DNA of 64,000 nt from Phymatolithon calcareum (GCA_977006965.1 OZ345368.1:496001-560000); one strand, 5' to 3'; numbered from the stretch's first letter, positions 43,034-54,147 are shown. Numbers and translations are program-made. Notes: generated by a model not told the origin, from the letters alone.

Positions 43034-43753
43034 AAATTTTGACCAGATGAATAGACTTTTCAAATACTATTTTCCAAAAATTGGTCATTTCTTGCTTCTT
43101 CTGCAAATTTTAGTGACACAGTCGAACCTTTTGGAAGATTAGTGACACTGAGATGCCATGTTTGGAAAATAGTGACAACAGCGCTCTGTTTTTCAGATTA
43201 GTGACATTGACGTGTCATTTTTCAAAATAGTGACACTGAAAATATGCGTCCGTTAGTAAATGAGGAAATTCGCTAAATGGCCACCAAAAGTAGTAAACGT
43301 ACGCTAAATAGACATCCCTAGCCAAACGTACTACTCATCCCTTTCTCAGAGCATTCTATGCGACAGTAATATTTATTGCGTGCGCTACGCTATCTGGTTT
43401 TGCTCCTCATCGCAACCATTGCTATCATCTCCGTCATCGAAGGCGATGAGGTCGATGATTATGGACTGAGCCGTTTTGTCGATGTGCTTTCGCTTCGCCC
43501 CGACAAGGATGTGGATGTTGGGACTACCGCATGTCTATGAGAAATGACCGTTGTGTCTACACGATGAGCAGTGATGGACCCTCATTTCGGACGGTAAGTA
43601 AGGATTCTAGCGCTTGCGGCCAAACGGCACCAAATCATCCTGTACTAGCTCGGCACCAATGACTGCAACAAGCCTGATACTTCCCTCGTTTCCACAACAC
43701 CAATACATCCCCGAAACAGTGCTTGTTCCACGGGTCGAACGCGATCCAGCATC

Positions 43754-45287
43754 CAGGGCTCGGAACAATTCAATGGCAAGAGATTGCTGCTAAAGTTGCA
43801 ATGCGCAATACGAACTGCTCCGGGCTGCATCTTGCAATGACTATTGCACTGCACTGTGGCTGGCAATCAAGGATACTCTACTTTACGTCAGGAAGGTACA
43901 TTTCCATCAAACATTAAACTTCCTAGCGTTCAGCATGGGCATTACATGTAGCTGCCTTCTATGAGCTCTTCTGTGACCTCGTGGGCTTTGATTAGAGCTT
44001 CCTCCTTCTCCGAGCGTGATCCGTTGATCGCCTCGCTCACCACTTGGGCACTCTATAATCGGTCGTTTACTTTGAGGAAAACGAGTGCCTCAAAAAGCTG
44101 AGGGTTCATTGACTTGCGGTTATCCGTCAAGACATTCTTCGCAATACTTCACAGACGCTCCACTTTTGCGACTGAACCGAGTATAAAGTCGCAATTCATG
44201 TACTCGCTCTTCGTGATGTCCTTCTTGCGACGTTTTTCGAGCCTTACCATCATTGTCAGACTCGAAAATAATCCATTATCAGTCGATGTATGACGATCGA
44301 TGCCGAGCGAGCATCTATACGAGACGTAGACGTAGTGCAATATGAAGCGACAGCTGAAACATAATGCATGCTGTTGCAAGACCACCCGTCGTACAGTCTA
44401 GTACCGTGAGTACCATCCAGTGAGGCAGCGATTCGGCTCTCAAAGAGCTCGAGGAGGTAAAAGAGAACACGGACGACCGTCTTGACGGATAAATTGACAT
44501 CATGGTGACAGAACTTGCGCACTTTGGTGTCTTTAACGTGCGCCAACTGCTGATTTTTCCTGAGAAACAGTCGAATATACGCATGCACCGCCTTGTGCGC
44601 AGACATAGACCAGACTTCGAAGTGGGAGCGTATTGTACCGCGTTTCTGCTGCATCGCGAGCAACGCCTCGTTCTAGAGGCGCTGTAGAGTTGCGTCTTGT
44701 TCAGATGGGGTTTGGCCTTTTGCGTAGCATCGTTTGAGGTGTTCGTACGGATTCCTGTAGCCGGTCTTCTCGTCGAATGATACTATAGGAGTGGGGAAGC
44801 TCGGCTTCGGGCACCGATGATGCAGGTAGTCTCTCTCGACCGAGTCGCCGGTCGTTCTCTCGATCACATGCCGCTTCACGTTGCCAACGAAAAGCATCAA
44901 CGCGAACACGATGTTTCTAGGGCTCGGTTTGCTCATGGCGACTGGGGGCCCTCGTGCTCAGTGGAGTGTGGATTAGGTGAGAATGATCGCCGTTGTTGAG
45001 ACTGTTTTGCACACCGCGGAGATGCTGTGTTTCACAGTCTACGTAACACTGCATCACTACGTTGTACGCACAACTGATACCCTTGGCAAGGTTAAATTCA
45101 CGCAGAATTTCGATTTTAGCAGGTAAGCTAACGAAACGTAGCCGTTCGTGTGACGAGACTCCACAAAAAATATGGATGGAGCCTGGACGATGCAATACGA
45201 ATTGCAATACCGGAGCTCTACGCAATCTCACGTTGCAATTCCATATTGCAATGTATTGTAATCCCAATATACTGGATCCGAGCCCTC
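43754..45287 (-). mobile_element. hAT transposon, internally deleted
   Basis: Ends CAGGGCTCGGA...TCCGAGCCCTC fit hAT terminal repeats (CAGGG). CCAGCATC (43746-43753) and GCAGTATC (45288-45295) may be an aged 8-bp target-site duplication (6 of 8 match). Subterminal GCAAT/ATTGC motifs are frequent at both ends, as usual for transposase-binding sites. The transposase relic inside is on the minus strand. Confidence 0.75.
43930..44940 (-). pseudogene. hAT transposase relic
   Basis: N-terminal part with a BED-finger-like NPYEHLKRCYAKG tail (about 44740). Middle part (44256-44663) has FCHHDVNLSVKTVVRVLFYL and GTRLYDGWSCNSMHYVSA, where the Asp before GWS corresponds to the first catalytic Asp. The C-terminal dimerisation block starts YMNCDFILGSVAKVERL, then a stop replacing Trp, then SIAKNVLTDNRKSMNPQLFE and ALVFLKVNDRLW (about 44060-44200). 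Much of the catalytic core between the middle and C-terminal parts is deleted. Nonfunctional. Confidence 0.78.
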
Positions 45288-45705
45288 GCAGTATCGCCCT
45301 TGTTGCAGTCATTGGTGACCAGCTAGTACAGCATGATTTAGTGTCGCTTGACCTTGTCGCTAAGCCGGACCGCAAGCGCTAGAATCCCTACTTGCCGTCC
45401 GAAATAAGGGCCCGTCACTGCTCATCGTGTGGACAAAACGGTCATTTCTCATAGACATGAGAGACCCAAAATCTACATCCTTGTCGAGGCGAAAAGAAAA
45501 TAAATCAACACAGCGGCTCAGTCCATGATCATCGACCTTACAGCCTGCGATGACACAGATGAGTAGCGCGCGATAAATATTACTGTCGCATAGACTGCTT
45601 TGACAAACGGATGAGAAGTAGTTCTCGTTAGGGCCAGTTATGATAGTACGATTGGCAACGTGTGACTAGTAGATTCGACGACTGGTGGCCATGTAGTGAA
45701 TTTTT

Positions 45706-46095
45706 TCGTTGAAACGTTTCAAAAATATTGAAGTTTTAAAGGTTTTTTAAAGGTTTTTTATTTTTGGCGTTCGAAAAACGTTCCAAAAAATATACACGTG
45801 TAGTGCATCATACACATTTCATTACAGTCGCGCTTCGTTAATCTGGCGTGAAACCAGAGCTTGATTCCTAGTTTTCAGAAAAAACCAGATTGCGCTTAGC
45901 GTCGGACCCATCCTCTGCCCGTGAGTCAGTTAACGGCCCGAAAGCAACATCGTCAGACGCCGCCGAGTTGTATTGCCCTGGACCAAAGACGCTATGATCA
46001 CAAATTTAATTTGAACGTTTAAAAAACGTTTTTTCTAAAAAAATAAATAATGCTTTAAACGTTCTTTATTTATCGAACGCTTTAAATCATGTATA
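45706..46095. repeat. AT-rich segment with inverted AACGTT motifs
   Basis: Ends are rich in AACGTT and GTTCGA-type motifs in opposite orientations (GAAACGTTTC at 45712; GAACGTTTAAAAAACGTTTT at 46013; AAACGTTC...GAACGCTTTAAA at 46057-46087). It could be a small inverted-repeat element; borders are not defined. Confidence 0.35.
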
Positions 46096-46235
46096 GTGCA
46101 GACCACTATTAGAAAACTTATTTTGCAGTTTTCGCAAACCGTTTCGAGCAACAGACTTTTGAAGCTACTGAGTTTTAAATGAGCAAATGCCGCAGACATG
46201 AATTTGTCATGGCATTTTCGACGAGGCCTGCGGGG

Positions 46236-46395
46236 CAAGGTAAATTTATTTAAAAGTAAACAACGCATCTGCTGACACCTGGGGATGCGTTCCTAGTGCC
46301 AAGAGGCTATGACTGGAATCTGTCTACAGAATAGCTTCTTTTCGTTGTTGGATATTCAATGGACTACTGTAACACACCTCTGGTGTCGGCCCGCG
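46236..46395 (-). mobile_element. SINE-A copy, diverged
   Basis: Shares AATTTATTTAAAAGTAAACA-like start, ACGCATCTGCTGAC, CCAAGAGGC and GGACTACTGTAACACACCTC with SINE-A in reverse orientation. Confidence 0.65.
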
Positions 46396-47214
46396 GGGCA
46401 AGAATTCTCGCGGAAAAAATACATTATTATATTTAAATTCCCCTTTATTAATTCGACTTTCTAGCTCCGCTGCTCGCTCGCCTCCTCCTGGGGACACACT
46501 CGCTCTTCGAAAACGTCGCACTGCCTCTTTTTGCAGGGTGCAAGTGCTGTCTGCCGTTGCGAAGAAGAAGGAACAGGCTTCATGGCGACAAGATGAAGAC
46601 CACGGGCAGCATCTGGTTGTCCACCAGTAACCATCGGTGGAGGGTGTAGTGCCAGGCTCCAATAGAACCCAGCGCCATATGGGTGAGAAAGCCAAGGAGA
46701 GGAGAGAGAAGAGTGGGAGTGACTAGAAAGAAGAAGGACGAAAGAAAAATCTCCAGTAGATACCAGACAGAGTAAAAATGTAGACGTACTCAGGAGCATT
46801 GTCCATATCCTTGCGGTAACGTAAGCGGTCGAGCGCAATGGCTATGCCCTTGCAGGGCCAGGAAATCTCCTTGAGGTGCACATGAGACTAGACTTCAGCT
46901 TTGCGTCGGAAAGAAGCCGCGCCGCCCACGGCGCACACTCGGTGCCGCTTTGCATGGCGAAAGTTGCGAACAAGAAGGGTGGGAAGAACTCTAATTACGC
47001 GCGGTCGAAAGTGACTATCAGGCGGACACGCACGTGCAAAAATCCTCCACATTCGTCCAGCGACGTAACTGTGGGTGCGCCAGAAAGCCATGTGTTTTCG
47101 CAAAATGTCTCAGCGCTTAGACTTGGTAGATTTCCCCGTACAGTTAGCATCGGCTATGCGTATATAGCCGAAGCTAACGATATTATGGTTAGGACCTTGC
47201 TGGAATATTACTAC
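46396..47214. other. No gene recognised; partial dispersed repeat
   Basis: 46640-46760 resembles 25640-25790 and 46795-46820 resembles 26435-26485 (CCTTGCGGKAAC). The 131-codon frame at 46876-47271 has no known domain. Confidence 0.3.
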
Positions 47215-47300
47215 TCTTTTCTCTTACTGCAGGACGCACAATTAGTTACTCAACAATTAGGGGGCCTCTGAGCGGAGGGGCTTCATTCTGGGTACTCGCA
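47215..47300 (-). mobile_element. SINE-C 3' half fragment
   Basis: Reverse complement contains GCGAGTACCCAGAATG, CTAATTGTTGAGTAACT and CCTGCAGTAAGAG, matching the minus copy at 26288-26405. Confidence 0.5.
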
Positions 47301-47324
47301 TATCTGCTTCCATGGAGTAGTGAT

Positions 47325-47430
47325 AAGAGGTGAGTTATTGTACTCCACTGAATCATGTTACACCAATAAAATAGAAACTCTTCTTTAGGCAGAATACAGC
47401 CAAAACCTCTTGGCAATAGGAAAGCATCTA
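47325..47430 (+). mobile_element. SINE-A internal fragment
   Basis: TTGTACTCCACTGAATCATG, TTACACCAATAA, AGGCAGAATACAGCCAAAAC and CTCTTGGCAATAGGAAAG match SINE-A (36835-36925); the tail is missing. Confidence 0.65.
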
Positions 47431-48238
47431 TTCTCTCGCCATCCCATGGACAATATCGCCGACGGCAATGCCCACTATTGCAAATGATCTGCTCAAAGTG
47501 CCTGTGTATCTTCCTGTCTTTTCAAGGGTCGACTCGAGCTTTCAGGAAGCTTTTTCCAACGTATTAACACCGACTTCGCCAGAGAGCACATCTTTTCTCG
47601 CCCATTTTACAGAATATTTTGCAATGAGAAGTTTCTTCTTTGCGAAAAATACGGAAATGGTATCAATCGAAAGCTCTCGACGCGTACTCCTCCCTAATCC
47701 ATTTTATTCCAAACAGCTCATTTCTAAGAGTAGAAACCATTTGAAAATAGGCACTGTTGCGTAGAAGAAACCTGGTACCTGTAAGCAAGGCTATCGCGGG
47801 TGTCATACGTGTCAATCGAGCGATTAACGGTCATTCGAATCATGGAACTGTTGGAATTGCTCTCGTATGGACTTTGGTTGCGAACCGCGATTCCCCGCGC
47901 TTGCTGTCGCGACAATTTACTCGTGGCGTCCGTGCAAATGGCATACGCGAGGTGGCGTGTGGACGGCCGCGGTATGCGGGAATGACGGCTTGGGATGCGC
48001 AAGGCGGACGGATACAGTGCATTGGGCGTGGTGGTCCGAGGAGCATTGGGCGCAGATATGGAGAATCTGCAAGAGGCGGTGCTCGCGCTCACGGCAGTGG
48101 CGCGATGGCGACGTGAGTTTCACGGTCGTTTACAAGAGTAATTAATGGGCGGCTCGCGTGTCGAACGCGTCCGCCAGTGGCCCTGAATTGGGTTACCGGA
48201 AGGGGATTTCCGGTTGATGTTTCCGTTGCGCACGGGAT
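47431..48238. other. No gene recognised
   Basis: GC-rich from about 47800 with overlapping plus and minus frames up to 122 codons. It might be the 3' end of an LTR-retrotransposon coding region given what follows, but no motif supports this. Confidence 0.3.
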
Positions 48239-48622
48239 GTTTTGAGCACATGCTTGTCGCTCTGGTGCGGTCGCTGTGCGCTCACGCGACCGCTGCCATA
48301 CCCCTGAAAGATTCCGGGGCAGTTCCCCGCGGGTTGTGGGTGTGGAGTATTTAAGCCCGGACCATGGACGGGCTAGAACAAGAAAAGGAGGACCTGGGGG
48401 TGTTGGTTCTACAGCTGTTCTATCGATCTGTGTTGGTCGGTTGCTGTTGTTGTGTTATCGATCTGTGTTGATCGGTTGTTGTTGTGAAGTTGTATCGGGC
48501 TGCTCGCCCGGTTGGTGAAGCTGTTACGTTAAGGTAAACTCGCGTCTGTTGTTCGCGGTTGGGCTGCTGCCCTGTTGCTGCTGCTGTAAGGCGCTCGCGC
48601 TGGTACGCGCGACAGCACTCTC
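48239..48622 (+). repeat. Possible LTR-like segment
   Basis: Begins TGTTTTGAGCAC and ends ACTCTCA, with a TATA-like TATTTAAG at 48347, a transcribed-looking region after it, and two copies of TATCGATCTGTGTTG (about 48421 and 48457) each followed by a GTTG-rich run. No 5-bp duplication or partner LTR was found. A promoter region or solo LTR are both possible. Confidence 0.3.
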
Positions 48623-48839
48623 AGTCGACCTTGCCGTGATACAAATTAGCAAAAGTGACGATTTCATTACGGAACCTTATTGTGGGGAAGAATTTGCATA
48701 CTAAGCAGTGGGAATTATCTGCGTTTTTCCTTGTGCTTAATAACGAGAGCCGAATTTGAGCATTTTTAGCGCTTTTGAGAGCTATCATGAGGCAAATGGG
48801 AATTATTTTGTCTCCTTGTAGCTCACCTCGCTCAATACG

Positions 48840-50375
48840 AACCTTTCTCGACAAAGCCTGTCATCCGTAGCGAAGCTATGTTCGGACTGAGAGCTTCTCT
48901 GTTTTCTGCGATACTGTAGAGATTTGGAGTGTTTGCCGGCAGAGTTTGCATTTTTGAGCTATTGCGCGAGAGCTTTGACGTGTGCGCTGTAGTCGGTTCT
49001 GCAAGATCGGCTAATTTTGCGCGTGATTTCCTCACGTTCAGCGACGAGCACGCTGGAACATTTCTTTCCGCGAGGTTTGAGTAGCTCAAGCGTCCGTGCA
49101 GATGGTGCCCAGTGCTTTCCGCCCCGTGGGAGGTTCGATTCAGGGAGAACATCAGTGGTGCAGAGTATGGCTTGCCTCTGGCGTTCTCTCTTAGAATCGG
49201 TGTCTTTGGCTTCGGTTTACGGCTTTTTTCAGGTCCATGCGAGCTCTGTGGTCGAATTCTCTGTAAGGGCGTGTCCATCGCGCACTTTTCCGGAGCGCAG
49301 GGCGTCGAAATCCTTTCCTCTTGCGTGTAATATGGATGATATCCAGTATTGGAAAGCAGCCGACAATTGGTCGTGGTCCGATTTGACTCTTCCAAGACGA
49401 TGGATGCTGGCGCACAGTTTCATTTTGCATGACCATCTTGCGAACACTAAGATGTAGTCTACCTGGGATGGAGCGAGACTCGGTGCTTTGTTCATACAGG
49501 TACAGGGGACTCTGCTCCCCTTAGGTTGGAAGTAAGTCGAAGCCGCCTTAAGGCACTATTTGAGCATTATCTCTTCCATCCTTCCCTCGCCATGGTTGGT
49601 CTTGGTGTGTATGCACAATCTTCCGATAAGATTTCCTGCGTGACGTTTAAGTCTGGAGTTGAAGCCACACAGGAGCATGATGCGTCTGTAAGACCGGAAT
49701 CCTGTTTTGTAGGAGAAAAAATAGCTATCATAGGGCTACTTGGAAATTAGGCCAGATTTTGAGATATTTGACAAATCCCATAATCTGGCCTAATTTCGAA
49801 TGTAGCTTCTATAATGCCTATGTTTTCTTTGACCTCAAAAGTTTTCGGTTTTACAGACGTGGCATCTCTCATTGGTATTTCTGCAAGGGAGGTCTTCCTG
49901 CTGACAGAACGTGTCAACCTATGCATGTTCAGTGCGTGCTTTGTGCTGTACGTATTCGCAGATTACGAAGACGTTGAACTGTCGCCCGCGCAGGTGGGCG
50001 AATGGAATCCTGATTCGATCGACCCGGAGTGCGTGACCTGTGACTGCACTGGTTTTTCGGAGCGAGAAGGCGATACAGCAGCCGGACTATCGGTCTCGAA
50101 GAGGTGTTCGTTCCAAGTAGATGGCGCACGGGTCAGATTTCCACCCTTTGGTCTCTGTGATTCCCAGAACGCCGTATCGAAGGTTGTAGAAGAGGCTCAT
50201 CGTGTTGATGGAGGGTCCACCGCAGTTTCTTTTCGCAACTTGGATCTCGGTGGAGAAAAGTACCACTTTCTGAATGCCTTCTCTGCCTCCTGATCGCCCC
50301 TTTCGAGACGCATTCCTTTGCCGCAAGCGAAGGGATCCTATGCAGCGCTCGGATGCCTGCATACAGGACAGGAAA
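48840..50375 (-). mobile_element. LINE-A 5' portion (leader and endonuclease), inactive
   Basis: Reverse complement aligns with 9417-10330: leader with AAAGGGGCGATCAGGAGGCA, CGAAAAGAAACTGCGGTGGA, the ITETKGW-like segment (about 50170), CTTCAACTCCAGACTTAAAC encoding the DFNS-like motif (about 49650), and a VDYILVFARW...SDHDQL block (about 49370-49460) typical of the endonuclease C-terminus. The leftward limit, where similarity fades, is approximate. A small MITE (49683-49859) interrupts it. Stops and frameshifts throughout. Confidence 0.8.
49683..49859. mobile_element. 177-bp MITE with TG duplication
   Basis: Ends CGTCTGTAAGACCGG and CGTCTGTAAAACCGA are inverted repeats. It is flanked by TG on both sides, where the uninterrupted LINE-A at 9.9 kb has a single TG. 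An internal hairpin with 16-bp perfect arms (GAAATTAGGCCAGATT, 49743-49758 and 49782-49797) sits at its centre. The superfamily is not assigned. Confidence 0.8.
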
Positions 50376-52716
50376 AACTAATTATATTGCAACTTGTTAT
50401 GGCGTTGATGATTTTCAAATCAGATTAAAACTCCTTTGATCGGTTGATGTTTCAAATGGAGCCCTCAGTTTTGTCCTCCGTACATCAATGGAGATGATAA
50501 ATGTTGTATTGCTTGTGCTGGTATTATCTGCAGGCGTAGGGACGTTTTTGCTATAAATAGCTTCTTAATACACACAAATGAAGAATCTCAGCCATTTTTA
50601 ATATGCCCGGCGATCATGAAGCCACAGGTATACAATGTCGAAGAGTCACGAGCAGAACTTCGCTGTTCTTATTTCGTCCTGTGTAGTTGTTCGCGTGGAT
50701 TTTCGAAACACGCGCTTTCCTAGGCTATTTTACAGCATTAGGACATGGCTCAGTGTCAAAAGCACTTCATGGGCGCTCATTCAATACTGCCAATGCTCTC
50801 AAGTAGACCGAATAGAATATCAGTGTTCAAGTTGTTGCTGGCCACTCTGAAAAATCGAACTTTGCAGCTATAGTATAGTGAAGATTCGCTGGCTGTTCGG
50901 TCCGTGACAGGGGTTCAAGCGATGTTATTTTATTTACGGCATGCGCCAGAGCAAAAAGCTTCGCAATAGCGATAAAGGAATTAATCAGGGTTCGTCCTAA
51001 TTCTATTTTTCATTATTTCTGCTATCAGAGCAATAAGTAAATCATAAGCGGTATGAATTCTGGCATTCAATAGAAATTGCATTTGAGGTACATCTCGTAA
51101 TACCTATTGCAATTAGGGTTCTGCGAGAACGAATAGGCATAAAACTGTTTTACCACTTCGATCTAAAGGTCACTCAATCCGTAGTACTGTTCAACGCCTT
51201 GGAGTCTCTCATGAACACGGTCGCTAACGGCTTTCACCATCGCGGACTTGATATCTTGTTCGTTCAAATATGCCATATATATCTTTCGTAAGAGAAAAGC
51301 CTCAGAGGTCACTGGGCTCATTCGGTTGCGATAATCTCTTAAGATATTCTTTTGCATGAGACCGAAGCCTTTATAGCTCTGCCACTGACCCAAGAATTGT
51401 GGAGTTTGAAGTTGTCACAATGGCAATGTTCGGGCTTTTCTCTGGCGCAAAGCCAAGGGCGCCTCGAACTTGAGACATTATAGACACTAGCATTGGATCA
51501 ACAAAGATTGGAGAGACATTATAATCTTTAGCAGTATGAAAATTGGATCAATGGAAGTTTTGGGAAACTTTCGGAGCGGTCTTGTCTGATGAGAGTATAC
51601 GTGCACACGTATATCATGATCAATACAATCAATACACCATGCACTGAGAATCGTGTTCGTAGATCTAGGCTATTCTATTAAGAGTCTAGATTGCTAAACG
51701 AAAATGGAAGCAGTTTCGAAGAGCTTAAGGACCTACATCCCCATCTTAGATTTTAACTTTTATTTTTCATGAGCTTGGCAATCCGAGAAGCTCATTGGAC
51801 ACATTCTGTTATGGCAGTACATAACTGGCTAAGCAAAAAAAAGTCCTCGCGCCGTGGAAACTTTTTCTAGAATTCTCAGCAGAGGGTTCCTTCGAAAATC
51901 GGGACAGCTCCTTAAACGCGCAGTTTAAGACCACTTCCTGATCCGTTCTTCGCATTTCGAAAACTATTATAGAAAGCCAAGAATGTATGTTATCCAAAAA
52001 TCAAAAAAAATCAAAGAAAGGGGATGAAATAAGGAGTGTAGAGCACTTTTCGTAATTCTGATCTGGAAAAAGAATCGCCTACAAAGATGGACAATTATCT
52101 CGAAAAGGACTCGATGAATTTCTTATTGCCTCGGTCAAAAGTTTCGAATGGTTGTAGACTACCGCAGGAATATTGCAAATTTGGTAAAATCGAACGTCTA
52201 GGTGGCAAACAAGTTCACACCGCGAGACCGAAAGTTTTTTAAAATCGGCAAAGGAACAGTCGAAAAATATACTAAAATTCACGTTGCGCCCCGACGAGAA
52301 GCTGAAACTGTTCGAAGGAAACACAGTAAGCATTTTTCTGTAATGATTGATTTGAGTCGAATATTGGATACTTTTGCTGACTTCATATTTGAAAATATTT
52401 CACTTGTTTCTACATATTTTCTTGAAACTGGATACAGTCCCGTCGGTGCAAACGACATAATTAAAATTTTCATCCAGTTTATGAGCATTGTTTCGGCCAG
52501 TGAGAGCGCTTCAAAGATGGGGAAGTAGGTCCTTAACGGCGCATTTGAAGAAGGTCCCAAAATTTACTTGTGGGGAGAAAAAGGGGATGTTTGTGAAGCA
52601 TGACACATGTACGGATGCTGATAGTAGAATCGTTACATACGTAAGACGTTGGACGTCACATGAATATAATCGCAGTTAATGCTGTCTTTTCTTTCCGCTG
52701 AAATCTGCCGCTTCTT
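50376..52716. other. No gene recognised; weak ORF fragments
   Basis: 51163-51393 (minus, 76 codons) and 52202-52528 (plus, 108 codons) or the overlapping 52279-52560 (minus) look weakly protein-like but match no known domain. The MULE at 52727 inserted just beyond. No RNA gene or repeat recognised. Confidence 0.3.
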
Positions 52717-52939
52717 AATATAATTCGAGGAAATTCGCTGTATGGACCGAAAAAGGTGGCAAAATTCGCTAAATCGGCACCCTTGCAAATACTACTACTC
52801 GTTATGATTTCAGCTAGACAGCCACTTATCATTACACGTAATTAAGATTATTTATTGAGAAGGTACCATGTGTCCCAACTTAAGGAAAGTCGGCACGTTT
52901 CTAATCGCAATATACTAGCATCGAGAGCTGTCAGTTATC

Positions 52940-53110
52940 TTATTCAGAATTGCATAATATCACGTCAATGGCTCGCGCCACTACATTCTCTTCGGTAGGG
53001 GTCCATGTAGGCTTCTTCAGGGTTCTGCTGAGTGTACCAATTGCCCATGCTCCTTGACTACCCATATCTTCAATCAGTTTCCTTATCATTACACTACTAA
53101 TCCGCTACGC
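52940..53110 (-). pseudogene. Protein-like fragment within the MULE, possible captured gene piece
   Basis: The minus strand reads MIRKLIEDMGSQGAWAIGTL, then SRTLKKPTWTPTEENVVARA and IDVILCNSE before a stop. Composition is that of a real protein C-terminus, and it lies opposite the transposase. Frame 53105-53332 (minus) may be its upstream part. If not transposase-derived, it is a candidate Pack-MULE cargo. No family recognised. Confidence 0.35.
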
Positions 53111-53364
53111 AAAGTACTCTGCACCTCGTCGCATTCGATTGCTGAGCTGACTCACAATGCTCTCGCCCGAATCGTCTGAACTCATGGAGAAGAAGGAGCT
53201 CGTGCTAAGGGTGGGTGACTGCCCTGGAGCAAACTTTGACAACGTTATCAACCTCTTAATCGCCCACAACACGTCTATTGCCAAGGCACATCGACGGGCA
53301 AGTTCCTCACGCCTTGCTGCTACAAGAAGCACCAGGAAAAATCCTCTGAGCGGAGAAGCTGCTT

Positions 53365-53952
53365 GTGGAGCCGGAGATCACCGAAAGTGACATGCTGAGG
53401 TTTGTTGTTTGCAGCCAAGTGACACCATTTCCTGTGGTAGTTAACAGCGACTACCACGCTACATGCTCTTGTCACCACTTTGAAGAGCACCAGCGGCCAT
53501 GTAGCCACGTTTTCGTTGCACTTTTGTACTGTTCTAGACGCTTGGCGCAACATCAAGTAGCGTTCGACCCGTGAAACAAGATCTGTGTGGGACGCATGGC
53601 TATTGATAACGTGGGCCAAGCAACACGAGGGCATCATCATTCGTGTTGCAGTCACTGGTAAACAGCTAGTACAGGATGATTTGGTCCGTTTGACCTTGTC
53701 GCTAAGTTGGGCCGCAAGCGCAAGAGGCCCTACTTCCAGTCCAAAATGAGGTCCCGTCACGGCTCCTCGTGCGGAAACAACGGTCACTTCTCGCAGCCAT
53801 GCGCCAGGCCGAACATCCGCAATATTGTTGAGGCGAAGCGAAAACAGATCGACAAAGCGGCTCAGTCCCTGATAATTGAGCTCACGGCCTGCGATAACGG
53901 AGATGCTACTTGCGACGAGGAGCTGAAGCATAGAGAGTTGCACATGAAATAA
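53365..53952 (+). pseudogene. MULE transposase C-terminus: SWIM finger and zinc knuckle
   Basis: 53365-53574 encodes YHATCSCHHFEEHQRPCSHV, the CxCxnCxH SWIM zinc finger typical of MULE transposases. After two stops, 53707-53952 encodes a basic KLGRKRKRPYFQSKMRSRHG segment and CGNNGHFSQPC, a zinc knuckle (CX4GHX4C-type), then a charged tail. The catalytic DDE domain is missing. Confidence 0.8.
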
Positions 53953-54147
53953 ATATTATTTTTTTGATAAGTTTATTTCTATGGAGTGCTCTGTGTATCA
54001 TAACGAGTAGTAGATATTTCAAGGGGTGCCGATTTAGCGAAATTTGCCACCTTTTTCGGTCCATGCAGCGAATTTCCTCAATATAATTCTCTCTGATATA
54101 GACATCTCCTCCATCTGTACATTCCCATCCGTATTCTACCGAGTTTC

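Larger units (their letters stand above)
42157..43240. mobile_element. Foldback-like element with inverted arrays of a 29-bp repeat
   Basis: The left end holds about six head-to-tail units of TGTCACTAATNTGAAAAACAG plus a variable 8-mer, 29 bp per unit (42157-42320). The right end holds about five units in inverse orientation (43112-43240). Drosophila FB and Galileo elements have terminal inverted repeats made of such tandem arrays. The interior (42321-43111) has no intact gene; minus-strand frames 42680-42880 and 42909-43106 look weakly protein-like. The interior carries several perfect palindromes. No target-site duplication could be set. It directly abuts the MULE beginning at 43263. Confidence 0.7.
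43263..45705. mobile_element. MULE with inverted transposase-fragment arms, containing a hAT element
   Basis: The left end GAGGAAATTCGCTAAATGGC, CACCAAAAGTAG resembles the TIR of the 52.7-kb MULE, and the right end (about 45640-45705) carries a diverged inverse of it. The left arm (43263-43753, minus) and right arm (45288-45705, plus) both contain the C-terminal MULE transposase segment, facing opposite ways. Both arms share a stop (CGCTAG) where the 52.7-kb MULE reads CGCAAG. A hAT element lies between the arms. No clear 9-10-bp duplication remains, so the element is old. Confidence 0.7.
52727..54079 (+). mobile_element. Mutator-like element (MULE) with perfect 10-bp TSD
   Basis: 1353 bp with ~78-bp terminal inverted repeats starting GAGGAAATTCGCTGYATGGA. 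AATATAATTC occurs at 52717-52726 and 54080-54089, a 10-bp duplication as expected for MULEs. It contains the C-terminal transposase region on the plus strand and, on the minus strand (about 53110-52940), a separate protein-like stretch ending at a stop. The N-terminal and catalytic transposase parts are absent, so it is non-autonomous. A second, older relative is at 43263-45705. Confidence 0.92.

Noticed and set aside
42157-43240. CRISPR-like array (29-bp repeat with variable part)
   Set aside because: The repeats are imperfect, lie in two inverted blocks, have only ~8 variable bases rather than full spacers, and the DNA is eukaryotic.
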